Source: VXYL01 sp965203685 (GTDB lineage: Bacteria; Pseudomonadota; Gammaproteobacteria; Pseudomonadales; Azotimanducaceae). From it: a DNA stretch of 64,000 bases. This document shows positions 51,898 through 62,500 of the stretch, piece by piece (within the stretch, counting starts at the first letter, position 1; every line of letters starts with the position of its first letter). Location of the stretch: contig OZ241908.1 of the NCBI GenBank assembly GCA_965203685.1, forward strand, positions 930,001 to 994,000, in the 5' to 3' direction. The notes under the pieces were generated by a model, which searched no databases, was not told the origin of the DNA, and saw nothing but the letters and a program-made list of their open reading frames with translations. A program made the position numbers and the translations under genes.

Positions 51898-52161
51898 GTG
51901 GGACAAGAGCGCCCCGCACCTGTAGCCGGTCGCGTCACGGAGCAGGATCGCGAGTACATGCGCCGTATCGGCGCTGCGATGGCAGAGCCCCCAGGCAGAG
52001 GGCACGGCATGACCTTGAAGGAAGTGTGCGACGAGGTCGACCGTCTGAACCGCCGCATCCCCGCAATTCACGACTACGACACCGAACGAGAACTCGATCG
52101 ACTCGCACACCAGCGTGTTCACGAGGCCATGCAACGAAAACGAGCCGAGTGGAACGAATAG
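51898..52161 (+). CDS. Small charged hypothetical protein
   Basis: 87 residues, helical and highly charged: VTEQDREYMRRIGAAMAE, MTLKEVCDEVDRLNRRI and DRLAHQRVHEAMQRKRAEWN. No signal or membrane part, no family recognised. GTG start; TATACT at 51862-51867 is a plausible -10. Next to tRNA-Ser, a common integration site, but no integrase or duplicated tRNA end is seen. Confidence 0.6.
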   Translation: MGQERPAPVAGRVTEQDREYMRRIGAAMAEPPGRGHGMTLKEVCDEVDRLNRRIPAIHDYDTERELDRLAHQRVHEAMQRKRAEWNE

Positions 52162-52249
52162 ACCCCAGGGGTCTGAGTCTTGTCTCGGCCAAGCCCGGCG
52201 GCCCGACGGTGGACTTACCGTCGGCACTGACCGACAATCGCCGCCCCCC

Positions 52250-52339
52250 GGAGAGGTGCCAGAGCGGCCGAATGGGCCTGACTCGAAATCAGGTGTGTCC
52301 TTGCGGGCACCCAGGGTTCGAATCCCTGCCTCTCCGCCA
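52250..52339 (+). tRNA. tRNA-Ser(CGA)
   Basis: 90 bases from GGAGAGG to CCTCTCC-G-CCA. Anticodon CGA at 52284-52286 in the loop CTCGAAA, reading UCG serine codons. A long variable arm (GTGTCCTTGCGGGCAC) and the T loop GGTTCGAATCC are present; CCA is encoded. Confidence 0.96.
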
Positions 52340-52387
52340 CTCGCCTGTTTTGCCCACGCCCACCGTCGCAGGGAGCACACGCATGGT

Positions 52388-53332
52388 TCACGCGCTCTCG
52401 AACGGCAGACGTTTTCCTTCGAGCAGTTGGTCGATTAGCTCCGCAACTCCGTCGTTGAACCGGCAGGCCAAGACGGCTCGGCACATCAGGTAGAACTCGG
52501 CTTGGGGACCCTGTTCGGCTCGCACCGTCGCGAGACGGTTGTACGTCGCGCAGAAGTTCGCCCAACCGTCGAGCTTGCGATTCAGCCACAGCCTGAGATA
52601 GATCAGCGTGATCTCGAAGATGCCGTCCCCCTGGGTGACCTGCTCCCAATCGAGCATGCCGGTGATGGTGAATTCCCTAGGGTCCGCGAGGAAGTCGCGC
52701 AAGTCCTGGTCGGTTTTGACCAGTGACGGGATCGCGGGGCTGGTCACCGTAGGCAGGCGTGCATCGACGTAACGTCGCACGGTTGCGGTGTCGATATCGG
52801 CCATGCCCGAACCGGACCCGCTGACGACCTCTTGGAGCTCGGCCATTGTCCGGGTGTAGAGCCACTCGGCGAACCCGTTTTGCGCTATCGCGACGAGAGC
52901 AAGATGGGCAGGATCGTGGAAGGTCGCCAGGCATGCCGCGAGGCTGGCGCACAGTTTCTCCAGGTCCTGACCGTGGGCCGTGGCAAGCACCGTGCGAAGC
53001 TGGTCACCGCGGAGCCATTCCATGACCATCAGGGGCAACCGGTCGCCTTTCTCGGCGCAACAGTAGTGTCGCGGAATGGGTAGGTCCGTCGCATCGCGGA
53101 GCGCGTTCGCAACCGCGAGCTGGCGACCGAGCGTGTCGGGGTGCCTTTGGGTCACCTTGACGACGTACTTACGCTCACCGGAGTGCGCGATCACCACGGG
53201 GTTGGCCGTGTCGCCGTCGGACCCTGGCACTAGGGCGTTACACATTGGCAGGTCGTTCTTCGCTAACAGCCGGTTGGTTTCCTCGAGGAGCATTGACTGG
53301 TCTGGAAACGGACTTCGATGGGGAGCCCTCAT
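52388..53332 (-). CDS. Phosphotransferase (APH) family protein, atypical active site
   Basis: 314 residues. Kinase-like fold with YVVKV (ATP Lys), LPLMVMEWLRGDQL, and TGMLDWEQVTQGDG, the equivalent of the D-x-E metal motif. The catalytic loop, usually HxDxxxxN, reads LVKTDQDLRDFLAD, so the His is Lys and the Asn is not evident. It may use a different substrate or be inactive. No resistance function should be assumed. Downstream of tRNA-Ser in opposite direction. Confidence 0.75.
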   Translation of the reverse strand: MRAPHRSPFPDQSMLLEETNRLLAKNDLPMCNALVPGSDGDTANPVVIAHSGERKYVVKVTQRHPDTLGRQLAVANALRDATDLPIPRHYCCAEKGDRLPLMVMEWLRGDQLRTVLATAHGQDLEKLCASLAACLATFHDPAHLALVAIAQNGFAEWLYTRTMAELQEVVSGSGSGMADIDTATVRRYVDARLPTVTSPAIPSLVKTDQDLRDFLADPREFTITGMLDWEQVTQGDGIFEITLIYLRLWLNRKLDGWANFCATYNRLATVRAEQGPQAEFYLMCRAVLACRFNDGVAELIDQLLEGKRLPFESA

Positions 53333-53456
53333 CGTTTAGACCCCAGATCCGCTACGCGGGATCCCGTGTTCCCCTGAAGCTGGCGAGGAGGTCGCGCACC
53401 GGCGCCCAGCCAATGAATGATCGTTCGCCGGGTGATCGCGGACACGCCCCGGCCGA

Positions 53457-53852
53457 TCAGCCCTGTGCCGCATTGATTGATGGCGGATGTGCGGCTTCCG
53501 CGGGCTGCCGCGCATGTGCTTCGAGTTCGCGCACGCGCGCCTGCAAGTCGGGAACGCCGACTCGGGTCGCCTCCATCGACTGTTCCACGACGCGCACGCG
53601 GGCATCGAGTCCTGCGATCTGTGCGCCGAGTTCCTTGCGTACACCCTCGATTTTGCCCGTCAGCTCCTTGCGCACGTCGTCGATCCTAGTGTGGAGACCG
53701 TTCATCTCGGCCCTCATGGCCGAAGTGGACGCGAGAACCATCGCGCCGATGCCAACGCCGACGGTGAGCACCGTGCCGATGATCGCGATGGTCTGGCCGT
53801 CGAGCCAGGGTGGCAACGTCCTTGCCACTGCTTGACTTCCCTCTTGCGGCAT
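53457..53852 (-). CDS. Membrane-anchored coiled-coil protein
   Basis: 131 residues. One membrane helix at about 22-42 (IAIIGTVLTVGVGIGAMVLA) and a coiled coil from about 48 to 112 (TRIDDVRKELTGKIEGVRKE). Such small proteins (DUF1640-like) are common and of unknown function. Divergent from the ABC transporter genes. Confidence 0.65.
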   Translation of the reverse strand: MPQEGSQAVARTLPPWLDGQTIAIIGTVLTVGVGIGAMVLASTSAMRAEMNGLHTRIDDVRKELTGKIEGVRKELGAQIAGLDARVRVVEQSMEATRVGVPDLQARVRELEAHARQPAEAAHPPSINAAQG

Positions 53853-54169
53853 CTCTCGCCCTCAATGCGCGCGACGGCCAACAGAGCATACGCCCAGCCG
53901 ACGGGAATGTTAAGCCTCGACGTAATGTTTTATATAAAATAACAATAGCTTATCGAACATCTCTGTGCGACCTTGGCGCCCTGATGGCCGAGGCCGCTCG
54001 TCGCGGCGTCTGGCACGTTGGCGGCGGAGGTTCCCGCAACGCGGGCGCCGTGGCGTCGCCCCTGAGTTTCCGGTACAGCTCCGCGTACGTGTGCTCGCTC
54101 GGCGGACCTCGGCGCGCGCCAGTTCTATATGATGCCCACCGCCGCCCGTTGCCTAGTTGGGTTCAAGTA
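53853..54169. other. AT-rich intergenic region upstream of ABC genes
   Basis: 317 bases. TTTTATATAAAA (53929-53940) is a perfect palindrome in an AT-rich patch and may be a promoter or regulator site; TATGAT near 54128 could be the -10 for the ABC gene. The frame is open here but shows no ABC homology. Confidence 0.4.
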
Positions 54170-54967
54170 GTGGACGAACCAGAGACGCCGACCGCGACCG
54201 CCGAATACGCGGTGTACACGAGCAAGCTCGGCCGGGTGTTCGGAAGCCTTCGCGCCGTGCAGGAGCTTGATCTGAGGGTCGAACCGGGCACTCTCTACGG
54301 TTTCCTTGGCCGCAATGGCGCGGGCAAGTCCACCACCATCAAGATGCTGACGGGGATCCTGGCTCCGAGTAGTGGCTCAATCGAACTGCTCGGCGTGGCG
54401 GTGACCGACGAGGCCGAGGCGGCCGAGGTCCGACGCCGAATCGGTGTCGTTCCGGAAGATCTCGCGCTGTTCGAACTGTTGACGGGGCGTGAGTACCTGG
54501 ATTTCGTAGGCACGATCTATCTGCTCGACGAAGCGGTGGCCCGGGAACGAGTGGACGAACTGCTTGACGTGCTCAACGTTGGCGCGGGCGAGAAGCAACT
54601 GGTTCTCGAATACTCCCACGGCATGCGAAAGAAGCTGGCCCTGGCCGCGGCGCTGATCGGGGATCCAGCCCTGCTATTCCTCGACGAACCTTTCGAGGGT
54701 GTCGACGCCGTCTCTTCGCGCGTGATGCGCGACATCCTTGTGCGGTTCGTCGAACGCGGAGGAACGGTTTTCATCACCTCCCATGTTCTCGACGTCATCG
54801 AGCGCCTGTGCACCCACGTCGGCATAATCGATCGCGGGCACCTGGTGTACGAGGCGCCATTGTCCTCGTTGGGAGGGCGAACCCTCGAATCCGTGTTCAT
54901 CGAACGTGTCGGCGATGCGCAAGGCATGCGCACGGAGCTTAGCTGGCTGCGAGAGCAGGGCATCTAG
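54170..54967 (+). CDS. ABC transporter ATP-binding protein
   Basis: 265 residues. Walker A GRNGAGKSTTI, signature EYSHGMRKKLALAAAL, Walker B LLFLDEPFEGVD and switch His in ITSHVLD. DrrA-like/ABC-2 exporter ATPase. GTG 54170 is chosen because the ABC domain starts soon after and the long upstream extension has no homology. The next gene, 88 bases on, is its membrane partner. Confidence 0.9.
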   Translation: MDEPETPTATAEYAVYTSKLGRVFGSLRAVQELDLRVEPGTLYGFLGRNGAGKSTTIKMLTGILAPSSGSIELLGVAVTDEAEAAEVRRRIGVVPEDLALFELLTGREYLDFVGTIYLLDEAVARERVDELLDVLNVGAGEKQLVLEYSHGMRKKLALAAALIGDPALLFLDEPFEGVDAVSSRVMRDILVRFVERGGTVFITSHVLDVIERLCTHVGIIDRGHLVYEAPLSSLGGRTLESVFIERVGDAQGMRTELSWLREQGI

Positions 54968-55055
54968 CGGGGTTGCGCCCCATCAGAGACCCGCCAAGTG
55001 CCGACGGCCAGAAACTTCGCTCAACTGCAAAGATGAACCGCGGTCGAGAAAACTA

Positions 55056-56774
55056 GTGAATCCGCGTCAACGCAACGCGGTGTTCGCGTTGTACCGAACG
55101 TTGCTTCGTCGCCGGTGGCACCGACTGGGTCCGGCAATGAAAGGCCTTGGCGCGTTGCTGATGACGATTGGCGTGGTGGCCGCCGGATGCACCTTCGTGG
55201 CGGCGTTGTTGCTGGGAGTTGTCTTGCTGCCGGACGCTTCGCCGGTCGGTGTCCTATGGGCGTGGGATGGCGTGCTGCTAGCGTTCCTGTTCTTTCGCGT
55301 CTGGGGCATCGCTACGGACCTGCGGGTGGACGACGCACTCTCGATGCAGAACTTTCTCCATCTGCCGCTGGCCCCGAGCGACGTCTTCGTACTGAACGCC
55401 GTCGCCCTGCATTTGCAGCCGTCGCCGCTGATTTTCGGGGCCGCGCTTCTGGGGTTGTCGCTCGCTTCGGTTTTCGCGCTGGGGCCTGGCCACGTGATCC
55501 TGTTGCCGCTCGCGCTCGCGACGCTCTGGTGCGTCATCGCGTTGACGCGCCAACTGCAGAGCTACTTAGCGGCTTTGATGGTGAACAAGCGTCGGCGCGG
55601 GACCATCGTGGCGGTCTCCTTCCTGGTTGCGATGCTGCTGATTCAAGGGCCGAACATCTACATGCAGATTGAACTCTGGAGTGAACGCGATCAGCCGGAT
55701 CGCGTATCTGAGCATGTGAATGGCAAACCGTTGGATCCGGGCGCGACACCGCAATGGTTGCTGATCCCGAACTTGGCATTACCGCCGGGTTGGCTGGCCT
55801 ACGGTGCCTACCAGGCGAAACAGGATCGCTATTGGCCAGCCGCTCTTGCCACGCTGGGGCTTTTGGGGATCACTGGTTGGAGTTTGAGACGGTCGTACCG
55901 ATCGACCTTGCAGGTATACCGACGCATGGAGCGGGGGCGCGCGGCTGGTGGCGCCGCGCCAGCGTCGAATCCGCTAGTTCGGCGCCTACGGCGCCGGGTC
56001 TCTGACGCTTACTGGGATGTCTTCCCAACGGTATCCGCGGCGATCGGTCGCGCGTCTCTTCGACAGTGGTTTCGTTCACCGCACGGCAAATACGCGCTCT
56101 TGGCCCCGCTCCTCGTCCTGCTGTTCGTCTTGTTGGCGGCACTGCGGCTCGAGGGGATGGCGAAAGCCCAGCCGTACCTCGGGGTGGGGCTGGCCGCTCT
56201 CTGTTCTGCGCCGGTCGCGTTCGCCAGCAACGTCTTTGGTTGGGACCGGGGCGGGTTCCGAGTGCTGCTCGCCGCGGATCCGCCTCGCCACCTGGTCCTG
56301 CTTGGGAAGCACCTCGGGCTGATCCCGATGACCCTGGGTCCAGGCATCGCCGCATTCGTCGCCGTGCAGTTGCTTATGCCACAGCCCGTGCTCCACGTAC
56401 TCGCGTCCATGCTGCAATATGCAGCGTTCTGCCTCGTGTTGTTCATGGTGGGGGCCCACTTCTCGATCACCAATCCGTGGGCCGCACCCTTCAACTCGCT
56501 GAAACAGCGTGGCGAGGCTATAGCGTCGAGCTTAGGCGCATTCTTTGCTGCCGCTTTCGCCGTTGGGTTGATCATGTTGGCGATCGCGGGATTACTGGCC
56601 CTCGAGCGCCTGATTGCCGGCGTGGCGTGGCCGATTCCCGTCTACCTTGGCGTCTCGCTCGTGGAAATCGTGTGCGTTGCCATGTGGTACCGCCATGTTG
56701 TGCTACGACAGGCGGAGGCGTTGCCACGAGAGGAAGGCAGGATCCTCGAGGCGATCAACACTCCGGTGGACTGA
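55056..56774 (+). CDS. ABC-2-type exporter membrane protein
   Basis: 572 residues with about ten to twelve membrane helices, for example LLMTIGVVAAGCTFVAALLL, YALLAPLLVLLFVLLAAL and GAFFAAAFAVGLIMLAIAGL. A long cytoplasmic stretch lies near 330-380. Paired with the preceding ATPase; substrate unknown. GTG start at 55056. Confidence 0.8.
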   Translation: MNPRQRNAVFALYRTLLRRRWHRLGPAMKGLGALLMTIGVVAAGCTFVAALLLGVVLLPDASPVGVLWAWDGVLLAFLFFRVWGIATDLRVDDALSMQNFLHLPLAPSDVFVLNAVALHLQPSPLIFGAALLGLSLASVFALGPGHVILLPLALATLWCVIALTRQLQSYLAALMVNKRRRGTIVAVSFLVAMLLIQGPNIYMQIELWSERDQPDRVSEHVNGKPLDPGATPQWLLIPNLALPPGWLAYGAYQAKQDRYWPAALATLGLLGITGWSLRRSYRSTLQVYRRMERGRAAGGAAPASNPLVRRLRRRVSDAYWDVFPTVSAAIGRASLRQWFRSPHGKYALLAPLLVLLFVLLAALRLEGMAKAQPYLGVGLAALCSAPVAFASNVFGWDRGGFRVLLAADPPRHLVLLGKHLGLIPMTLGPGIAAFVAVQLLMPQPVLHVLASMLQYAAFCLVLFMVGAHFSITNPWAAPFNSLKQRGEAIASSLGAFFAAAFAVGLIMLAIAGLLALERLIAGVAWPIPVYLGVSLVEIVCVAMWYRHVVLRQAEALPREEGRILEAINTPVD

Positions 56775-56812
56775 GGTAGAAGGACTTGGGCGGGCTTGCA
56801 TTAGTTCGGCCA

Positions 56813-57241
56813 CTACGCCGGATCTAGGATTCTGCTGAGGCTCCCGAGGATGTCTCGGTCCCCGCCCGGCGCCCAGCCGATGATGATTGCTTGCAGCGGT
56901 TCGCTGCTGGTCACTCGCATCGCATGGGACATGTTTGGAGGACAATGGGTGACCGTTCCGGGCTCCGCCGTGAAGGTCTCGTCCCCCCACTGACATTCCG
57001 CCGTCCCGCCGATGATGATGTAGATCTCGGGGTGTGCGTGTGCGTGGCCGCCATAGACGGTCCCGGGGTCAAGCTGGAAGGCCGAAAGCCGAATGTCTTG
57101 CTCCGGTATGGCGCCTTGCGGCCCGATCAGGGACCTGACTTGCATGGCTTCCAACAGCGACGGAGGGTAGTTGCTGTACGCGGTCATATGGGCGACCGCG
57201 TAGTTCTTGATGAAGTACTTGCCTTGTTCTTCCGTTGCCAC
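56813..57241 (-). CDS. Cupin-domain protein
   Basis: 142 residues. Cupin motif 1 GGHAHAHPEIYIIIGG with the histidines and Glu of the metal site; motif 2 PPNMSHAMRV. GTG 57241 has GGGAGG a few bases upstream. Divergent from the two-ABM gene. Could be an enzyme or a sensor of small organic acids. Confidence 0.8.
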   Translation of the reverse strand: MATEEQGKYFIKNYAVAHMTAYSNYPPSLLEAMQVRSLIGPQGAIPEQDIRLSAFQLDPGTVYGGHAHAHPEIYIIIGGTAECQWGDETFTAEPGTVTHCPPNMSHAMRVTSSEPLQAIIIGWAPGGDRDILGSLSRILDPA

Positions 57242-57420
57242 GCTGACCTCCCGGCGGTCTATCTGGAGCCGAATCCAGCTACTGTACGCCATGCGGAGAC
57301 TGACCACGGCATCTTGGGTCCCATCTGGCCGCTCGGAGTTTGTGGAGGTCCGCGTACCGTACGCGGCTGCCGGTGCTGGTGTACATTGGCTGCAGTCCGG
57401 CAAGAACCAAAGAGGCACCT

Positions 57421-58122
57421 ATGGCCAGTGACAGCCCGATCACCGTCGTCGTGGAGTTCGAAGTGCAGAACCGCGACGAGTGGCTAGCGGCGTGGCAGGG
57501 GCGGGCCGACGACGCCTTCGAGCACGAGCCATTCGCGCCGGCCTATGAAGCCGCAGTGAGCGTCGAGGACGCCTCAAAGGTGCTGGTCTTCGAGCGCTAC
57601 GAGAACGGCGACGCGGGCCTGCAGGCGCACATGGAGCGCCCAGCGCATCGGGAGCTTGGCGAGTTGATGGGTGCGCGGGGCATGATCAAGCGGCGCGTGG
57701 TGGCGAATATCGCCGACGACGTTCCGAACTATGGATGGTGGGCGCGGCCCGAGCATGCGTCGCCAGCCCAACTCGCGAATCACCCGCTGACGTTGCTGTA
57801 CATGCGCTTCGGCAATGATGCTCAACGCGAGGCGTTCATCGAGCTGTCTGGCGAGCACGCGCGCTATTGCCTGACAGCAGAGCCGGACACCTTGGTGTAT
57901 TCCGGCGCGATTGCGCGCGACGACCTGGAGTCGACCTCGCCGCTGGCGGCGGGCGATCTCGTGTTCGTCATGGTCTGCACGGACGATGCCGCCGTGGAGA
58001 AGCACGCGACAGACCCCAACCACCTGGCTCTTGGCGAGAAGCTCAATGCCGCGGGCGTCGAGATCGAGAGCGCCGTGGCCTACCAGTACCGGACGACCGG
58101 TCGTGGATTCCTCTGGCGGTAG
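57421..58122 (+). CDS. Protein with two ABM-like (antibiotic-biosynthesis-monooxygenase) domains
   Basis: 233 residues with two ferredoxin-like halves: ITVVVEFEVQNRDEWLAAW ... HRELGELMG (about 6-90) and LLYMRFGNDAQREAFIELSG ... HLALGEKL (about 120-215). ABM domains act as cofactor-free monooxygenases or as structural units. No neighbour explains the substrate. Confidence 0.72.
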   Translation: MASDSPITVVVEFEVQNRDEWLAAWQGRADDAFEHEPFAPAYEAAVSVEDASKVLVFERYENGDAGLQAHMERPAHRELGELMGARGMIKRRVVANIADDVPNYGWWARPEHASPAQLANHPLTLLYMRFGNDAQREAFIELSGEHARYCLTAEPDTLVYSGAIARDDLESTSPLAAGDLVFVMVCTDDAAVEKHATDPNHLALGEKLNAAGVEIESAVAYQYRTTGRGFLWR

Positions 58123-58150
58123 GCGACGCCTCCGTCCTGCCGCGCACCTC

Positions 58151-59479
58151 TTAGCCCGAGAACCGGCTTAGCCGGAACTCGTGCAGGTCCAAGCCGACGT
58201 CGTTGCCGGTGAGGAATGCCGCGATCGCCTTACCCGCTCCGGGTCCGATGCCGAAGCCGTGACCGCTGAACCCGGTCGCGATGGTGAACCCCGGCAGTCC
58301 CGGCGCTTCGTCGATCACCGGCACGACATCGGGTGTCGTCTCGATCATGCCCGCCCAACTCTCAACGATCGGCGTCCCGCTCAGTTGCGGGAACGTGGCG
58401 TCCAAGTGCTTTCGAATCCGACGCAAGACCTTCGGATTCGGCCTAGGATTCAGCACGCGGCATTTTTCGAAGGGCGAGGTCTCGTCGAGAGACCACCGCT
58501 GCGGCGTTGCTAGTTCCGCGAAATAGTCCCGTCCGATGGACAGTCGCATGCCCCGTGCTTCCTCCCGCAACGCCCGCGCAAAAAGGGGACCGAAGCGGAA
58601 CGTCGACGGCGTGATCGGGTGGTCGATGATGGCACCGCTTGCGACCGTGTAGCCGCCGTCCTCGCGCCGCCGCAGCGCCAGGTTGCGGTCGCTCAAGGCG
58701 CCCTCGAAAACCGGCTCGGCGGGAGCCGTACGGGCCACCGTGCCGCGTACGCGTAGCTGCGGCACGCGAATGCCGAGCGAGCGGCAGAACATCGATGTCC
58801 ATGCGCCTGCGGCGCAAAGGACGGTCGATGTCCCGATGCGCCCATGCTCCGTAATGACGGCCGATACGCGCCCCGCGGTGGTCTCGATGCCACGCACGGC
58901 GCAGCCCGTCAGTACCGTACCGCCAGAACGCGACACGGCACGGGCCAGCGCCGGTGTCGCCAGGTGCGGTTCCGCGCGACCGTCGCTCTCCGTGTAGAGC
59001 GCGCCACGCCACTTCGGGGGCGCGCAGGGCACCAGCGCTTTGAGTTCGGCCGCTTCGATCAGGCGCGACCCGGTCCCGTAGGTCTTGGCCATATCCGCCC
59101 AAGCCGCGTAGCGTTCGAGCTTGGCGTCGTCGTCGATCAGGTACAGGATGCCGTGTTGCCGGAATCCCACGTCCTCGCCGATCTCCTGCCAGAGTTCCCG
59201 CCAGATGCGCAGCGACTCGACGATCATGGGCATTTCGCGGACGTCCCGGCCCTGCTGACGCACCCAGCCCCAGTTGCGGCCCGATTGCTCGCCGGCTATG
59301 TGCCCTTTCTCGCAGACGACGACGGATAAGCCCTGTTTGGCGAGGAACCAGGCGGTCGCGATGCCGACGATGCCCCCGCCGATGATGACGATGTCGGCGG
59401 ATGCGGGTGTCGCGGCGGGCGGTTCGGGTTCGCGTGTCCACGTTCGGGACACGAGATCGGCTGGGTGGGAGTCAGGCAC
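58151..59479 (-). CDS. FAD-dependent oxidoreductase of the DAO family
   Basis: 442 residues. FAD motif DIVIIGGGIVGIATAWFLAK at about 29-48, GEQSGRNWGWVRQQGRD, and C-terminal ATGFSGHGFGIGPGAGKAIA. Resembles D-amino-acid dehydrogenase/glycine-oxidase-like enzymes that oxidise secondary or tertiary amines. GTG start; about 60 bases from the divergent TonB receptor gene, which may supply the substrate. Confidence 0.88.
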   Translation of the reverse strand: MPDSHPADLVSRTWTREPEPPAATPASADIVIIGGGIVGIATAWFLAKQGLSVVVCEKGHIAGEQSGRNWGWVRQQGRDVREMPMIVESLRIWRELWQEIGEDVGFRQHGILYLIDDDAKLERYAAWADMAKTYGTGSRLIEAAELKALVPCAPPKWRGALYTESDGRAEPHLATPALARAVSRSGGTVLTGCAVRGIETTAGRVSAVITEHGRIGTSTVLCAAGAWTSMFCRSLGIRVPQLRVRGTVARTAPAEPVFEGALSDRNLALRRREDGGYTVASGAIIDHPITPSTFRFGPLFARALREEARGMRLSIGRDYFAELATPQRWSLDETSPFEKCRVLNPRPNPKVLRRIRKHLDATFPQLSGTPIVESWAGMIETTPDVVPVIDEAPGLPGFTIATGFSGHGFGIGPGAGKAIAAFLTGNDVGLDLHEFRLSRFSG

Positions 59480-59541
59480 GACGGGACGATCCTATCATCA
59501 GGGGTAACCGTGGCACCGCTCGCCAGTACACTTGGCCCGCG

Positions 59542-62500
59542 ATGACAGACCCAGGCAAAAGAACAAGCGGGGCCGCGGCGTTGGCCGTACTCGTGGCCCT
59601 GTCCGCGACCGCGGCGCAGACTGTTCAGGACGACTCCGGCGTCATCGAGGAAGTCGTCGTTACGGGCACCTGGATACCGGGCACGCCGGAGGACGACGCG
59701 CTGCCGGTCAACCGAATCGACCGGGAGGATTTCGCGGCCGAGGGTTCGCCGGGCGTCATCGAGCTCGTCCGCAACCTGTCGTTCAGCCAGGGCGCGGACG
59801 GCGAGTCCGATCAGTACGGCTCGCGGACAGGCGCCGACCGGGCCACCGTGAACCTTCGCGGCCTGGGACCGAGCCGGACGTTGGTGATGCTGAACAACCA
59901 CCGGTTGCCGTGGTCGCCGGGGTCCGTGCCGGACCAGGCACAGTTGGTGGTGGACGTGAACCTGCTGCCGATGGCGGCCCTCAGCCGCATTGAAGTGCTG
60001 CGCGACGGTGCCACGGCGACCTATGGCTCGGACGCGGTCGCGGGCGTGGTCAACTTCATCACGCGGGCCGACTTCGAAGGCGTTGAGGTCGAGGCGCGCC
60101 ACAAGTTGGTGGACGGCTCCGGCGGTGACCAATGGCTTGGACTGATCGGCGGTCGCGCCTTCGGCGACGGGGCGGGTTCCGTGGTGTCGTCCCTCGGCCT
60201 TGCGCGGCGCTCGCCGCTGCCGATGATCGAACGGGACTGGGCGGTGCGAACGTACGACGAGAATCGCCGCGGCGGCTGGTCTGGAACGGGAACGCCCGCC
60301 ATCTTCGTGCCGTTGGCGGCGTTTGCCCAGACGGCGGGCGACGCCGTCGGCATGCGCGACGTGGCCATTGTCGATCCGAACTGCGAACGCCTGGGCGGTG
60401 CGCACACCAACGCGCCCGCGGGCCGGCCAGCCGGCGGCGTCTGCCGTTTCCAATACACGCCGTTCGTGAACCTGGTCCAGGACACGCGGCGATGGCAGTG
60501 GTTCACCGAAGCATCGTGGCGGTTCGACGCCGACACGCGCTTGTCGGCGGAACTGCTTCTGGCCGAGACGAAGGTGCCGAGTTGGAAGACGTCGCCATCC
60601 TACCCGCCAAGCGACGTCATCGATCCCGCGCGGCGGATACTCGCCAATCACCCGGCCCTCGTCGACATGGCGTCGAAGTACCCGGCGCTCTACGGCGACT
60701 ACGCGTACTGCGATGCGGACTACTGCCGTTGGGAGGGCGACGGCGCCGACCAGGACGCGTCCGGTGTGCCGCCCGGGTGGCAGCACGTGGCGTGGCTCAA
60801 CGGTCGCCACTTCGGGCAGGGCGGGCCGATCCGCGGCCATCCGCGTCGCTCGACCACCGAGCGTGCCGTGGTGAAGGCGGAGGGCGCCTTGGGGAGGGCG
60901 TCCTGGGACGCGGCGTTGACATATGCCCGGTCGCGCCGCTTGGAGGAGGACGGTGCCGGGCTCCACTACCGGAGTTTGCGCTCGTTGCTCGGCCTAGGTG
61001 GTTTCGAGTGCGAGGCCCTGGTCCCGAACGGCTTCGACGACGCGGGCAACCTGCACTTCGACTGGCGGACCGTGCGTGACCATGCAGGTCGCGGTCCGTG
61101 TCGCTACTGGTCGCCGTTTTCCAACGCCATGCCGGCGCACGCGAATGTGGAAGGCTCGAGCAACCCCGCTTACGACCCCGCGTTCGAACAGGCAGACCTC
61201 GCGAGCTATCTGCTCACCGCCCGGGGCTTCAAGGGTTCTTCCGCGCTGGCCGCCCTCGACGCCGTCGTGCATGGCGACTCGGCCTGGCAACTCGGCGGTG
61301 GACCGGCGGCGTATGCTGCCGGGGTCCAAATCCGCCGGGAGGACTACGTCCGGCGTGAATACTCGGCCGGGACGGGACCGCGCGGCGGTGCGTTGCAGAA
61401 TCTCGACCTCTATCCATGTCGTGGAAGTCCGGCAGTTGCCGACTGCACCAGCGGGCGTACCGGCGTCTTCGTCTACCTGCCGCCGGGCTACGACGTGGAC
61501 GCCAACCGCCTCGTGTACGCGGCCTTCGGTGAAACATCGATGCCGCTCACCGCGCGTCTTGAGGCGAATCTGTCGCTTCGCTACGAGCGCTACCCGGACC
61601 AGGGCTTGAGCAGCCTCGATCCCAAGCTCGGGTTGCGTTGGCAGGCGGCACCGAGTCTCGCGGTGCGAGCGTCGGCCGGGACGGCTTTCCGGGCGCCGAC
61701 GATCAACCAGATCGAACCGGGAATCGCCACCACCTCGCGGCAGTTCGTGACCCGGATCGCCACGTTCAAGCCGATCCTCGCGCTCGGCAATCCCGACCTC
61801 GAACCGGAAGCCGCGGCGACCTTCAACGTGGGCGCGATTGTCGACCGTGACCGGCTGTTTCTCAGCGTCGACTACTGGCGTTACGCGTTCGAGAAACCGC
61901 TTGTGCTCGAACCCTATGTCCGTGTGCTCGACGAAGCTTGCCCACCGGCGTTGTCGCTCTGCGACGCCGGCTCCGCCTACTTCGACCGCATCGATTTCGG
62001 CGGCCGGACGGCGGTCTCCGACATCTCCGCGATCTCGGTCAGCGTGGTCAACGGCCCGGACGTGGACACCGACGGCGTCGACTTCAAGGTGGAGTACGTG
62101 GCTCCGACTGGCTGGGGCGAGTGGAGTGCTGGCTTTGCCGGTACCCGAACCTTGTCCTGGGAAATCTCAGGCTGGCGTTTCGGCCCGGCCTACGACGCGA
62201 TCGGCCGGCTCAACTACGACACCTCGCTGGCACGCACGGTTGTGGATTGGAAGGCGAAGGCTTGGTTGGGTGCCCGCATCGGTGGCGTCGACCTGCGCTG
62301 GACACTCCGGCACATCGCGGCCTATCGGCACGATGGTGACGCGGAGCCTGGAATCGATGCCCAGACCACCCACGATGCGACGGTCCTGTGGACGTTGGCA
62401 GGCGGACGCTTCGCCGTCGATGCGACGGTGGTGAACGTCACCGGCGAGCCGCCGCCGCGCGTCTACAGGCAGATCAACTACGACCCGTTGACCCACGACC

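Noticed and set aside
51898..52339. Integrative element at tRNA-Ser
   Set aside because: No integrase, no duplicated 3' end of the tRNA and no abrupt composition change nearby.
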